Of a stretch of 64,000 nucleotides of DNA, positions 51,688 to 60,917 are shown one piece after another. The position numbers and the translations under genes were made by a program. This DNA is from 58-81 sp012729145. Its GTDB lineage: Bacteria; Synergistota; Synergistia; Synergistales; Thermovirgaceae. Positions within the stretch are counted from its first letter, which is position 1. Every line of letters starts with the position of its first letter. Under the pieces are notes generated by a model. The model did not search any database and was not told the origin of the DNA. It saw only the letters and a program-made list of their open reading frames with translations. Location: positions 1 through 64,000 of the forward strand of contig JAXGIW010000004.1 of the NCBI GenBank assembly GCA_040770625.1, given 5' to 3'.

Positions 51688-53646
51688 ATGGCCATGTACC
51701 TGGGAAAGGCTGATGTTAACACCTATGAGAAAGGCTCCAGTCGGGAGTTCCTTACGACGAACGGCTGGGGCGGATTCGGCTTCTCGACCGTTATTGGTGC
51801 CAACACCAGACGCGAACACGGTCTGCTGGTTGTTAAAAAGAGTGGAGAAGAGGCGTACCCCGACGTTCTCATCAGCAAGGTGGATGAAACGGTCATCAGC
51901 AAGGGGAAAAAATACCATCTTTCCACCAATCGGTATACAGATGTCATCTACCCCGACGGCTACCGTTACCTGCAGGAGTACCAGGCTGAACCTCTTCCCG
52001 GAATGCTTTTCGTTATTCACAGCGTTTTTCTCAGAAAGACGATCTTCATGCCCAGAGACCTCCCGTTAACGATCATCAAGTACGAACTGCTTTCGTCACC
52101 CGAAAGCATCAGGCTGGAGATAAGGCCTCTGGCTGCCCACAGGGGAGTGGACAGACTCTTCCCGGAAAAGGACGGTTCTGGCTTTGAATCATCCTTCACG
52201 AAGAATTCGGTAATGATCCAGGGGAGGGGCCTACAGAGCCACTTTTCCTTCAACCGTGGAGACTGGCGGTCCAAACCTCTCTGGTTCGAGAACCTGATAT
52301 ACGAGCATGACGACTGCGATAAACCCGGCACAGACAGCCTGTGGTCTCCCGGGGTCCTTTCCATGGAGATGACCGAAGGGGATTCGGTATATGTCACCCT
52401 CGGAGCCGAGAGCATCCAGCACGACCACGAATCCCTGGTCGCCCTGGAAACTGAGACCCGGCGCCTCTTCCGGGAGAGCCTTTCCGAGAGCCCCCTGGTA
52501 ATGAAGACGCCCATGGTGAAGGACCTTCTTCACTCCGCATCCCATTGTCTCTCCGAGATGAACGGGAAAAGGCCGAAAGTGTTCTCAGGTTACCCCTCGG
52601 TAAGGGAGAGTGCAAGGGAGACTTTCGTCTCTGTCCCCGGCCTCTTGCTGGTAACAGGCCGGAAAGGGTTCGCCGAAAGACTCCTCAGGGTATGGCTGGA
52701 GCGAGCCGTCGGGAATGGACACGTAATGCCCTCGGAGGTGAACCCCCATACGGGTGCCCTGGAGACCAGGGCCTGTGATACGGGGTTGTGGTTCTTCTAC
52801 GCCCTGGAAAAGTTCTGCGATCAGAGTGGCCAGGTGGAACTGGTCAGGGAAAACTGGTCTGACCTTGCAGCTGTTCTTGAGAACTACAGAAACGGTATTC
52901 CCGAGATCGGTATCTCAATGGACAGCGACTGCTTGCTGGAACTGAGGTCAGACGATCCCGGAAGCAACTGGATGGACGGAGAGACCGAGGGCAGACCCAT
53001 TGTAGAGAGAAGGGGGAAGCTGGTAGAGGTCAACGCACTCTGGTACAACTCCCTGAGGGTGATGGAGAAGTACTCGGAAATCATCGGCCGTGAAAGTGAT
53101 GGCAGGGATTACGGGTCAGTGGCCGATGAATGCAGAAGGAATTTCCATAAGATCTTCTGGAGCGAGAAGGGTTATCTCTACGACTGGGTCGACGGGGGAA
53201 CAAGGGATGAATCGATCAGGTGCAACCAGATCCTTGCAGTCTCCCTTCCGGCCACAGTTATGGACCCCGAAAGGGGTAGATCGGTGGTGGAGACATGCTG
53301 GAACGAACTCTATACTACATTCGGGCTCAGGACCCTTGACCCTCACCACGAGAAGTACAAGGGGCGATGCGAGGGGCGGCTCGACCAGAGAGAAAAGGCC
53401 AGGTTCATGGGAATGGCCTGGCCGTGGCTGCTGGGTCATTTCATCACAGCCTACCTTAGATACAATCCTGATCGGAAGGACATAGCCTGGTGTTTCCTCA
53501 GGCCCTTCCTCTCCCACCTGAGAAAGGGGTGTCTGGGTGGAGTGGCGGAGATCTTCGACGGGAGCATGCCATACAAGCCCCACGGGGACGCCCTCTATTC
53601 TCCGAGTGTCTCCGAGCTTCTGAGAGTGATAGGGGAGGACATGTAG
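51688..53646 (+). CDS. Glycogen-debranching-type amylo-alpha-1,6-glucosidase
   Basis: 652 residues. The N-terminal domain (about 1-250, GDE_N type) contains TTNGWGGFGFSTVIGANTRREHGLLV. The C-terminal (alpha/alpha)6 domain (about 280-645) has GYPSVRESARETFVSVPGLL, EVNALWYNSLRVMEKY and SLPATVMDPERG. It hydrolyses alpha-1,6 branch glucose from glycogen-like polymers. No signal peptide, so cytoplasmic. No other glycogen gene is present. A second ATG at 51694 is an alternative start. Confidence 0.85.
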   Translation: MAMYLGKADVNTYEKGSSREFLTTNGWGGFGFSTVIGANTRREHGLLVVKKSGEEAYPDVLISKVDETVISKGKKYHLSTNRYTDVIYPDGYRYLQEYQAEPLPGMLFVIHSVFLRKTIFMPRDLPLTIIKYELLSSPESIRLEIRPLAAHRGVDRLFPEKDGSGFESSFTKNSVMIQGRGLQSHFSFNRGDWRSKPLWFENLIYEHDDCDKPGTDSLWSPGVLSMEMTEGDSVYVTLGAESIQHDHESLVALETETRRLFRESLSESPLVMKTPMVKDLLHSASHCLSEMNGKRPKVFSGYPSVRESARETFVSVPGLLLVTGRKGFAERLLRVWLERAVGNGHVMPSEVNPHTGALETRACDTGLWFFYALEKFCDQSGQVELVRENWSDLAAVLENYRNGIPEIGISMDSDCLLELRSDDPGSNWMDGETEGRPIVERRGKLVEVNALWYNSLRVMEKYSEIIGRESDGRDYGSVADECRRNFHKIFWSEKGYLYDWVDGGTRDESIRCNQILAVSLPATVMDPERGRSVVETCWNELYTTFGLRTLDPHHEKYKGRCEGRLDQREKARFMGMAWPWLLGHFITAYLRYNPDRKDIAWCFLRPFLSHLRKGCLGGVAEIFDGSMPYKPHGDALYSPSVSELLRVIGEDM

Positions 53647-53742
53647 GATACCCTCCAGATCAGTCTGAAGCCCCTCGGGGGGTGTGCGGAAGTATCGTAG
53701 GCTGAACAGGTATTTATGAAAAAATAACCGGAGGCGATCGGA

Positions 53743-54759
53743 ATGGGAATGAAACGGGTAGCGATCAACGGGTTCGGCAGGATAGGGCGTCTGGCCCTCA
53801 GGGCCCTTTTTGAGTACGAGAACGATGGTCTCTTCGAGATCGTAGCAACCAACAGCCGGACTACGGCAGAACAGAGGGCTTATCTTTTCAAGTATGACTC
53901 TGTTCACCGGCGTTTCAGCGGTGATGTCTCGGTTAAGGGGGAGTCCCTCCTTATCAACGGAAAGACCGTAAAGGTCCTTGCCGAGGCTGAAGTTGAGGAC
54001 CTCCCATGGAAGGATATGGGAATAGACCTGGTTATCGAGTCATCGGGCAAGTACACCGATGCTTCCAAAGCCGCCAAGCACCTTGAAGCCGGCGCCAGGA
54101 AGGTCCTTATCACGGCCCCTGCCAAGAACGAGGACGCAACGATAGTCATGGGAGTTAATGAAGGGATCTACGACCCATCCAGACACCACGTAGTATCCAA
54201 TGCCTCATGTACCACCAACTGCCTTGCACCAGTGGTAAAGGTGATCCATGAGGCTTTCGTGATAGAGAAAGGTCTCATGACCACTACCCATGCCTATACC
54301 AACGACCAGAAGACCCTCGATGCCTCCCACAAGAACCTTCACAGGGGCCGCGCAGCTGCCCTGTCCATGATCCCAACCACGACCGGTGCCGCATCGGCGA
54401 TCGGGAAGGTATATCCCGAGGTGGCCGGAAAAATGAACGGACTGGCCGTCAGGGTCCCGACCCCGGACGTCTCCCTTGTCGACCTTGTAACGGTTCTATC
54501 CAGGGAAGTGACCTCAGAGGAGGTCAACGGAGCTCTCCTTAAAGCAGCAGAGGGACCCATGAAGCGATACCTGGCTTACGAGGAGGATGATATCGTCTCC
54601 GTTGATGTTACAGGGGACAGCAGGTCCTCCGTGTTTGCCGCAAGGCATACCATGACCCTGGGCAACCTGGTGAAGACCCTTTCCTGGTATGACAACGAGT
54701 GGGGGTACGCCTGTCGGGTCGTAGATCTTGCCAACTACATGCTTTCCAGGGAAGCCTGA
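53743..54759 (+). CDS. gap: Type I glyceraldehyde-3-phosphate dehydrogenase
   Basis: 338 residues. INGFGRIGRLALRAL binds NAD; SNASCTTNCLAP carries the catalytic cysteine, and SWYDNEWGYACRVVDLA is the conserved end. GGAGG lies eight bases before the ATG. It begins a gap-pgk-tpiA unit, the middle of glycolysis and gluconeogenesis. The 96-base gap from the debranching gene shows no strong terminator. Confidence 0.97.
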   Translation: MGMKRVAINGFGRIGRLALRALFEYENDGLFEIVATNSRTTAEQRAYLFKYDSVHRRFSGDVSVKGESLLINGKTVKVLAEAEVEDLPWKDMGIDLVIESSGKYTDASKAAKHLEAGARKVLITAPAKNEDATIVMGVNEGIYDPSRHHVVSNASCTTNCLAPVVKVIHEAFVIEKGLMTTTHAYTNDQKTLDASHKNLHRGRAAALSMIPTTTGAASAIGKVYPEVAGKMNGLAVRVPTPDVSLVDLVTVLSREVTSEEVNGALLKAAEGPMKRYLAYEEDDIVSVDVTGDSRSSVFAARHTMTLGNLVKTLSWYDNEWGYACRVVDLANYMLSREA

Positions 54760-54764
54760 TCGAC

Positions 54765-55985
54765 ATGGAACTTAGGACCATCGAAAGCAATAAACTCAAG
54801 GGAAAGAAGGTTCTTGTCCGGGTGGACTTCAACGTCCCCATGGACGAAGGCAGGGTTGCTGATGACACGCGCATAAGGGCCCACCTGGAGACGCTGGAAC
54901 TGCTCAGGAGGAGCGGCGCAAGGATCGCCCTTGTTTCCCACCTTGGCAGGCCCGGGGGAAAGGTTTCCCCGGGCCTCTCCCTCTTTCCCGTTGCCCGGTC
55001 GCTTGAAGATCTGACAGGCTGGAGGATCTTCTTCTGCGAAGAGTGTGTGGGTGACAAGATCTCTGCCACTATAGGATCGATGGGGGAGGGGCAGATCTGT
55101 CTTCTGGAGAATGTCAGGTTCCATCCTGAGGAGGAGGCCAACGATCCGGTTTTCGCCAGAAAACTGGGAAAGCCCTTTGATGTCTTTGTAATGGACGCCT
55201 TCAGCGCTGCCCACAGGGGCCACGCCTCCACCGAGGGAGTTACCAGATTCCTGCCATCCTTTGCCGGAAAGCTCATGGAAAAGGAGGTTAGCGTTCTATC
55301 GGCTGTCAAGGAGAACCCGAAACGGCCGATGGTCCTGATCCTGGGGGGTGCCAAGGTCTCAGACAAGATCGGTTTTATCCGGAACATGCTCGAAAAGGCG
55401 GACGTAATGCTCATCGGGGGAGCCATGGCTTTTCCTTTTCTGAAGGCTTCGGGAGTGAACGTTGGAAAGTCCTTCTGCGAGAAGGGGACAGAGACCGTTG
55501 CATTGGAGATCATGAAAACAGCCAATATGACAGGAGTAAGAATCTTGCTCCCTCTGGACCTTGTAGCCTCGACCTCACTCGAGAATGACCCCAAAAAGAT
55601 GTTGGTGAGATCTGATGCCATCCCCGAAGACATGATGGGACTTGATATAGGACCTGAGACGGCCGGACTGTTTTCCGCCGAGGTCCTTAAAGGTGAAACG
55701 ATCCTGTGGAATGGTCCTTTGGGGCTCTTTGAAAGGGAACCCTTTGGGGAAGGTACCCAAATGGTCGGCCTCTCCGTTGTTGAAAGGACATCGGAAGGTG
55801 CCCTTTCGGTACTTGGTGGGGGTGACACGGCTGCAGCTGCGAATCTTCTTGGTTTTGCCAAAGGGATCTATCACATCTCCACAGGTGGGGGAGCCACCCT
55901 CGAGTTCTTTGAAGGAAAGGGACTTCCGGGTATCACCCCTCTTCTTGCATGCCTGAAGTCCGGGAGAGGAGTGGAGCCCCTGTGA
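54765..55985 (+). CDS. pgk: Phosphoglycerate kinase
   Basis: 406 residues from ATG 54765, five bases after the gap stop. KKVLVRVDFNVPMDEG, ALVSHLGRPGGK and the C-terminal LSVLGGGDTAAAANLLG with STGGGATLEFFEGKGLPGI are the family motifs. It transfers phosphate between 1,3-bisphosphoglycerate and ADP. The stop overlaps the tpiA GTG. Confidence 0.97.
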   Translation: MELRTIESNKLKGKKVLVRVDFNVPMDEGRVADDTRIRAHLETLELLRRSGARIALVSHLGRPGGKVSPGLSLFPVARSLEDLTGWRIFFCEECVGDKISATIGSMGEGQICLLENVRFHPEEEANDPVFARKLGKPFDVFVMDAFSAAHRGHASTEGVTRFLPSFAGKLMEKEVSVLSAVKENPKRPMVLILGGAKVSDKIGFIRNMLEKADVMLIGGAMAFPFLKASGVNVGKSFCEKGTETVALEIMKTANMTGVRILLPLDLVASTSLENDPKKMLVRSDAIPEDMMGLDIGPETAGLFSAEVLKGETILWNGPLGLFEREPFGEGTQMVGLSVVERTSEGALSVLGGGDTAAAANLLGFAKGIYHISTGGGATLEFFEGKGLPGITPLLACLKSGRGVEPL

Positions 55986-56764
55986 GGAGAGAGAGGTTCA
56001 TTGCCGGTAACTGGAAGATGAACAAGGGTGCCTCGGAGTCGCTGGAATTCCTTAGAAAACTGTCGGTTCTGCTGGAACAGGGGGAAGATATTCCAGATAA
56101 TGTCAATATGGCCCTTTTCCCACAGGCCGTCAATATAATTCCCATGGCTGATCACATAAGGTCCAGTGGGGTTAATGTCCTGCTTGGTATACAAAACATT
56201 CATTGCAAGCCCTCGGGAGCCTTTACCGGCGAGAATTCCATCCCATGCGCCATCGAGGCTGGAGCGAAGCTTGCCCTGGTCGGCCACAGCGAGAGAAGAC
56301 ATATCTTCAGGGAAGATGACCTTTTGGTCTCAAACAAGTATCTTGCCTGCCTTGAGCAAGGTATAGAGCCGTTGTTGTGTGTCGGCGAGACCGAAGAGGA
56401 GAGAAACCGGGGGCTCACCAAAGATGTGATCGAAAGACAGGTCAGTTCGGTCTTTTCCAGTGACCGTGTGATCATGGCGGAACAGGAAAGGATTTTGATA
56501 GCCTACGAACCGGTCTGGGCCATAGGAACCGGGATGAACGCCACCGCCGGGGATGCCCGGGAGTGCTGTGCCTTAATAAGAGATCTTCTTTCAGGTCTGG
56601 GAGGGCCCTCTCTGGCGGCCCGTTCCCTGATCTCATACGGAGGAAGCGTCAAGAGCTCCAACTCGGAGGATTACCTTGAACAGGAGGAAATTGACGGCCT
56701 TCTGATCGGTGGTGCATCCCTTGACCCCGATGAATTCTATAGAATAATCTGCAATGCTTTCTGA
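55982..56764 (+). CDS. tpiA: Triosephosphate isomerase
   Basis: 260 residues from GTG 55982, which overlaps the pgk stop as GTGA; MRRERFIAGNWKMNKG is the usual opening. Catalytic His lies in LVGHSERRHIF and catalytic Glu in AYEPVWAIGTG; SYGGSVKSSN and LIGGASLDPDEF bind phosphate. Full-length. A two-way terminator follows at 56835. Confidence 0.97.
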   Translation: MRRERFIAGNWKMNKGASESLEFLRKLSVLLEQGEDIPDNVNMALFPQAVNIIPMADHIRSSGVNVLLGIQNIHCKPSGAFTGENSIPCAIEAGAKLALVGHSERRHIFREDDLLVSNKYLACLEQGIEPLLCVGETEEERNRGLTKDVIERQVSSVFSSDRVIMAEQERILIAYEPVWAIGTGMNATAGDARECCALIRDLLSGLGGPSLAARSLISYGGSVKSSNSEDYLEQEEIDGLLIGGASLDPDEFYRIICNAF

Positions 56765-56834
56765 TAGTCCTGAAGGGTGGATCTGATGTTTAATGCAACA
56801 TAAGATATATTATAAGACATCCTTTTTGCATTTA

Positions 56835-56862
56835 AAGGCCCCTGCGAGGGGCCTTGTTTATT
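56835..56862. terminator. Two-way terminator between tpiA and rsfS
   Basis: AAGGCCCCT and AGGGGCCTT form a perfect stem around a short loop, with T-rich sequence on the plus side (TTGTTTATTTC) and TTTAAAT on the minus side. It lies between two convergent units. Confidence 0.8.
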
Positions 56863-56920
56863 TCATTCAATATTTTTTCCGATGCGGTCTTAAAGAAACC
56901 TCTGCTTCCCGACCCTCAGA

Positions 56921-57262
56921 TCAGTCCTCAATACGGGTAGTTTCAGCATTCGCCCATATACTCTCTAGCCTGTAAAAGTTCCTTCCCTCACGGCTGAAGA
57001 TGTTGATCACCATGTTCCCGGCATCAAGCAGGATCCACTTTGGACTTTTCTCCCCTTCGATCCTGTAGTTTAAACCCATTCGGTCAAGAGTTTGGGAAAC
57101 GTTGTCAAGGAGAGTTCTCATGTGGATCTCCGAGTTCCCAGTTGCAAGAATAAAGGTATCGGCAAAGGAAGACTCCTTTGAAAGATCGATCAGGGTGATC
57201 TCCTCGGCAAGCTTGTCCTGCAGGGCTTTTATAAATGGATTCAGGTTTTCGTCCCCAGGCAA
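56921..57262 (-). CDS. rsfS: Ribosomal silencing factor RsfS
   Basis: 113 residues from TTG 57262, eight bases after GGGGAGGAG. ESSFADTFILATGNSEIHMR and the EGEKSPKWILLDAGNMVINIF segment are the RsfS/YbeB hallmarks. It binds L14 of the 50S subunit and blocks subunit joining under starvation. It is the last gene of the minus-strand ribosome/cell-envelope unit; nadD just upstream is its usual neighbour, here with an lcp gene in between. Confidence 0.93.
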   Translation of the reverse strand: MPGDENLNPFIKALQDKLAEEITLIDLSKESSFADTFILATGNSEIHMRTLLDNVSQTLDRMGLNYRIEGEKSPKWILLDAGNMVINIFSREGRNFYRLESIWANAETTRIED

Positions 57263-57297
57263 AGATACAACTCCTCCCCTACTAAAAAATAATTAAA

Positions 57298-58566
57298 CTA
57301 ACGGTTCCTTGCAAGCTCGATCCTCTTTAGAACATTCAGGTAGTCGTGGCCCATGATTATTGTAACATGGCGGGTCGAAGTGTCTGTTCGGACAAGGTTC
57401 TCAGGTATCCCTGCCAACCGGGCAAGTGTTCTGGCAGCCTTTTCCATCTCCTCCCCTGCCGGGTAAAGGATGTTCGTGAACTTGTAATCGTAGTGCTTTG
57501 CGTTCCCTATATGGACCACATCGATACCTATCGACTGGAGCCTGGTGGCCGATTCTTTACCCACACCGGAAGCGCCTGAACCGTTGAGGACCGACAGAGG
57601 GACCTTTATGGAGGCCACAAGCTCCTTCAGGTCCACCTCGACAGCAGTATCGGCCTCCACGGCCTGCTCCTCCATCTCTTCCGTTTCGACGGTCTCCAGG
57701 GGTTTCTCCGAAAGGATCTCCGAGATGGAGCTCAGTTCGCCAAGCCAGTAACTGATACCGGAAATGTAGGCTGATTTGCCCGGCAGAGTGCGGAAAACGG
57801 TCCTGGACGGGTCAAGGTCCTTGAGGTATGAAGCCAGCTGGACTGCCTGCGAGAGTGTCAGGTTGGTCTTGACAAGGCGTAACGATTGGCGGATCAGTTC
57901 AGGGACCTTTGTTATCATTGACGGGTCCTTCATCTTCCGGAAAACAGCCATCATGAAGACCTGCTGTCTTTCTACCCTTCCGATATCTCCGAGGGCATCA
58001 TGGCGGAACCTGACATAGCCCAGGGCGGTCTTTCCGTCCATGTGCTGTTCGCCTGCCGGAATATCGATGTGGACACCGCCCGCCTTGTCAGTGTACCGGA
58101 GCCTCTTGGGGACGTTGATGGTCACCCCCCCGATGAGGTCCACAAGCTCCGGGAAGCTGTCCAGGTTGACTATGACATGGTAGGGAATGGGGACACCAAG
58201 GTAATTTACCAGGGTCGTCTTGAGAAGGTCCACTCCCCCATAGGCATAGGCATGGTTCAGTTTCTGCCACCCTCGATCCGGTATCTGTACCCTTGTATCC
58301 CTTGGGAGGGAGAGCATCCGAACGACCTTGTCGTCGATGTCGATCGATACGAAGGCTATTGAATCAGAACGGTTAAAATCCTCGCCGGGGACTTCGTCAA
58401 GCCCTACCAGGAGAAGGTTGATCCTCCCCGTCTCCTCGTCGTGCTCGATCCTCTCCCTGATGGTCTCGGGCTCCGGGTTGAAGAAAAAATATGCCTTCAG
58501 ACCGATTCCCGCCGTCAGAGACAGTATCGCGGCAAGGGCCAGTAGGATGATACTCTTCCTGGACAC
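57298..58566 (-). CDS. LytR-CpsA-Psr (LCP) family protein with LytR C-terminal domain
   Basis: 422 residues. A membrane anchor (about 5-24) precedes the LCP domain (about 45-210), with RSDSIAFVSIDIDD, LSLPRDTRVQIP and LNHAYAYGGVDLL carrying the conserved Asp and Arg residues. A linker rich in Glu (about 290-315) leads to a LytR_C domain (about 320-415). LCP enzymes attach glycopolymers to peptidoglycan in monoderms; the substrate in a diderm is unclear. It lies seven bases from nadD. Confidence 0.9.
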   Translation of the reverse strand: MSRKSIILLALAAILSLTAGIGLKAYFFFNPEPETIRERIEHDEETGRINLLLVGLDEVPGEDFNRSDSIAFVSIDIDDKVVRMLSLPRDTRVQIPDRGWQKLNHAYAYGGVDLLKTTLVNYLGVPIPYHVIVNLDSFPELVDLIGGVTINVPKRLRYTDKAGGVHIDIPAGEQHMDGKTALGYVRFRHDALGDIGRVERQQVFMMAVFRKMKDPSMITKVPELIRQSLRLVKTNLTLSQAVQLASYLKDLDPSRTVFRTLPGKSAYISGISYWLGELSSISEILSEKPLETVETEEMEEQAVEADTAVEVDLKELVASIKVPLSVLNGSGASGVGKESATRLQSIGIDVVHIGNAKHYDYKFTNILYPAGEEMEKAARTLARLAGIPENLVRTDTSTRHVTIIMGHDYLNVLKRIELARNR

Positions 58567-58573
58567 GTATCTT

Positions 58574-59212
58574 TCACCATCCGTTCCTGAAATACATGGC
58601 GTTCTTGTATATGTATTGCTCCACCAGCCATGGGGCGAGATACCTTATACTCTGTCCGTTGGAGACCCTCTGCCTGATCTCGGTGCTGGATATTGCCAGG
58701 AGGGGTATCTCCAGGTGGACAAGGTTCTCCCTGATGGTCTCGGGAAGATCGTCGAGCCCCTTGGGATTGAAGCCCGGTCGGCTGACGGCCACGATCCTGC
58801 AGAGTTCCGGTATCTCCAGGGGCTCCTTCCAGGCCATGATATCAAGTACCGCATCAAGGCCTGTTATGAAATAGAACTCAACGCTCCCCGGAGGGTACCA
58901 GTGCCGCATCTCCCTCAGGGTATCCACGGTGTGGCTGGGCGTCTCCCTGTCGATCTCGACCCTGGAGATACGGAAGTGCGGGTTGTCAAGGGTGGCAAGC
59001 ATGGTCATGGTGTAACGGTGTTCAGCGGAAGATATGGTCCTCCCCGCCTTGTGGAAGGGGTCTCCCGTCGGCACGAAGACCACCTCTGTCAAACCCAGCG
59101 AAAAACAGGCCTCCTCGCCGGCAACAAGGTGTCCGAAGTGGATGGGGTCGAAAGTACCCCCCATAACCCCTATCTTGCGCTTGCGGAGACCCTCGGAGGA
59201 CCTCAGGGGCAT
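58574..59212 (-). CDS. nadD: Nicotinate-nucleotide adenylyltransferase
   Basis: 212 residues. KIGVMGGTFDPIHFGHLVAG is the nucleotidyltransferase H-x-G-H loop; PFHKAGRTISSAEHRYTM and LAISSTEIRQRVSNG complete the active site. It adenylylates nicotinate mononucleotide in NAD synthesis. A partial nadK at the right end of the window belongs to the same pathway. Six bases separate it from obgE. Confidence 0.95.
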   Translation of the reverse strand: MPLRSSEGLRKRKIGVMGGTFDPIHFGHLVAGEEACFSLGLTEVVFVPTGDPFHKAGRTISSAEHRYTMTMLATLDNPHFRISRVEIDRETPSHTVDTLREMRHWYPPGSVEFYFITGLDAVLDIMAWKEPLEIPELCRIVAVSRPGFNPKGLDDLPETIRENLVHLEIPLLAISSTEIRQRVSNGQSIRYLAPWLVEQYIYKNAMYFRNGW

Positions 59213-59218
59213 TCCCGG

Positions 59219-60568
59219 TCACCGCCCTTCATCTTTTGTCCTGTCTTTCAGTGTCGACGACACCTCCGGATAGAACTCGAATTCGGTCTCCCCTATCCTT
59301 ACAGTATCACCTTCACGAGCCCCGCTCTCAAGGAGCAGGTCTTCTACACGGTAGTATCTCAGGATCGCGGAGAACCTTCCCAGGGCCTCTTCCTGGTCGA
59401 AGTTGAACTTCCGGAGAAGCCTTTCGACCTCGTAATGTCGGACAATAAAGATGCTCTCGCCCTTTTCGAGGAATTTCTCTATCCTGGGCTTCTCCGCCCT
59501 GTGCCCGGTCCTGTCCTCCTCATCCTCTATCACAATGAAGTGGCTCTCTCTCCTTGATGCGGCCTGTTCAGAGACCCTCGATGCTATGTGGTCCCTCAAT
59601 CCGTCGACTCCCTCCCGGGACAGGGCACTTATGGGGAAAAACGGCACTCCCTCCGCCTTCAGCACCTTCTGAAGGTCCCGGGTCTGCGTGGTCCGGTAAG
59701 GGAGATCTGTCTTGTTGCCGGCAACGACGGAAGGAAGGCTGAGCAGTTCCGGGTTGAAGGCCTGGAACTCTGATCTTAGCGTATTCCACTGGTCAATTGG
59801 AAAGACAGGAGCTTCCTCTGAAAGATCGATGACGTAGACAAGGAGCCGGGTCCTCTCCACATGCTTGAGGAAGGCATGACCCAGCCCCCTGTTCATGTGG
59901 GCCCCCTCGATCAGTCCCGGGACATCGGCCACGACCATTCTCCTGTTATCAAAGTCCATCATGCCCAGATTAGGGGAGAGTGTTGTGAAGGGGTAAGGGG
60001 CTATCTGGGGCCTTGAGCCTGAAATGGCCGAAAGGAGCGTCGATTTTCCGGCGTTCGGAAGACCGACGAGTCCCACGTCGGCCAGCACCTTCAGGTCAAG
60101 GACCAGGTCCCTGGCTTCTCCCTCCCCTCCCATTTCCGAGAAACGGGGGCTTCTTCTTTTCGAAGAGGTGAACCTTGCGTTCCCTCTGCCTCCCCTGCCG
60201 CCTCTTGCGGCAAGAAGTGTATCACCGGCAACGGTAAGGTCGGCCAAAAACCTGCCTGTCCCCCTTTCGTTCACGATGGTACCGCAGGGGACCTTCACCA
60301 GTACATCCTCACCGGAGGGACCTGTCTGGTTACGTCCCCTTCCGTTGCCTCCGTTCCCGGCAATAAAACGTCTTCTGTATTCGTAGTCGGCGAGGGTCTG
60401 GATATGATCATCGGCCACGATCAGTACGTGTCCTCCCCGCCCTCCATCACCGCCGTCGGGTCCTCCCCTGGGGACGTACTTCTCCCTCCGGAAGCTCAGG
60501 GCACCATTCCCGCCCTTGCCTGCCCTGACGGAGATCTCTGCTGAATCAAGGAATCTCAATACCTGCAC
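59219..60568 (-). CDS. obgE: GTPase Obg/CgtA
   Basis: 449 residues. The glycine-rich Obg fold (about 1-158) contains RREKYVPRGGPDGGDGGRGG. The G domain (about 160-330) has GLPNAGKST (G1), DVPGLIEGAH (G3) and AGNKTDLP (G4). A C-terminal OCT domain (about 350-440) includes VERLLRKFNFDQEEALGRFS. It helps large-subunit assembly and stress control. The arrangement rplU-prp-rpmA-obgE is the classical one. Confidence 0.96.
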   Translation of the reverse strand: MQVLRFLDSAEISVRAGKGGNGALSFRREKYVPRGGPDGGDGGRGGHVLIVADDHIQTLADYEYRRRFIAGNGGNGRGRNQTGPSGEDVLVKVPCGTIVNERGTGRFLADLTVAGDTLLAARGGRGGRGNARFTSSKRRSPRFSEMGGEGEARDLVLDLKVLADVGLVGLPNAGKSTLLSAISGSRPQIAPYPFTTLSPNLGMMDFDNRRMVVADVPGLIEGAHMNRGLGHAFLKHVERTRLLVYVIDLSEEAPVFPIDQWNTLRSEFQAFNPELLSLPSVVAGNKTDLPYRTTQTRDLQKVLKAEGVPFFPISALSREGVDGLRDHIASRVSEQAASRRESHFIVIEDEEDRTGHRAEKPRIEKFLEKGESIFIVRHYEVERLLRKFNFDQEEALGRFSAILRYYRVEDLLLESGAREGDTVRIGETEFEFYPEVSSTLKDRTKDEGR

Positions 60569-60581
60569 CCCTCAAATACGG

Positions 60582-60610
60582 AAAAAGGGCCCAAGATCAA
60601 CTCAGGCCCT
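60582..60610 (-). terminator. Weak intra-operon terminator between rpmA and obgE
   Basis: On the minus strand AGGGCC and GGCCCT pair around a loop of about 13 bases, followed by TTTTT. It probably lowers transcription into obgE after the ribosomal protein genes. Confidence 0.55.
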
Positions 60611-60635
60611 GCGGCGTTCCTATCGGACAGAAGCA

Positions 60636-60917
60636 TCAGGCGGTCACTGGTTCTATGACAACGTATTTTCTCCCTGCCCTGGTATGGAAGCGCACCGTGC
60701 CTTCTGAAAGGGCGAAAAGGGTATCGTCCCTCCCTCTCCCTACATTTTCTCCTGGGTGGTACTTGGTCCCCCTCTGGCGGACGATAATGCTCCCGGCAGT
60801 GACTACCTGCCCGTCATTCCTCTTGATCCCGAGCCTTTTGCCGATGCTGTCCCTTCCGTTGGTACTGCTGCCCTGTCCTTTTTTATGAGCGAACAGTTGA
60901 AGATTGATCGTTCTCAT
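60636..60917 (-). CDS. rpmA: 50S ribosomal protein L27 with a cleavable N-terminal extension
   Basis: 93 residues. It opens MRTINLQLFAHKKGQGSS: the leader MRTINLQLF before AHKKG is the kind removed by the Prp protease in Firmicutes (cleavage predicted between F9 and A10). The mature N-terminus reaches the peptidyl-transferase centre, so cleavage is essential in species with this form. The prp gene lies immediately upstream and overlaps by 35 bases. Confidence 0.96.
   Translation of the reverse strand: MRTINLQLFAHKKGQGSSTNGRDSIGKRLGIKRNDGQVVTAGSIIVRQRGTKYHPGENVGRGRDDTLFALSEGTVRFHTRAGRKYVVIEPVTA

Noticed and set aside
54608..55861. 417-codon minus-strand ORF opposite pgk
   Set aside because: It is a shadow frame of pgk; the plus strand has clear phosphoglycerate kinase motifs and operon spacing.
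58328..59557. 409-codon plus-strand ORF opposite lcp, nadD and obgE
   Set aside because: It spans three genes on the other strand with recognisable motifs and shows none of its own.
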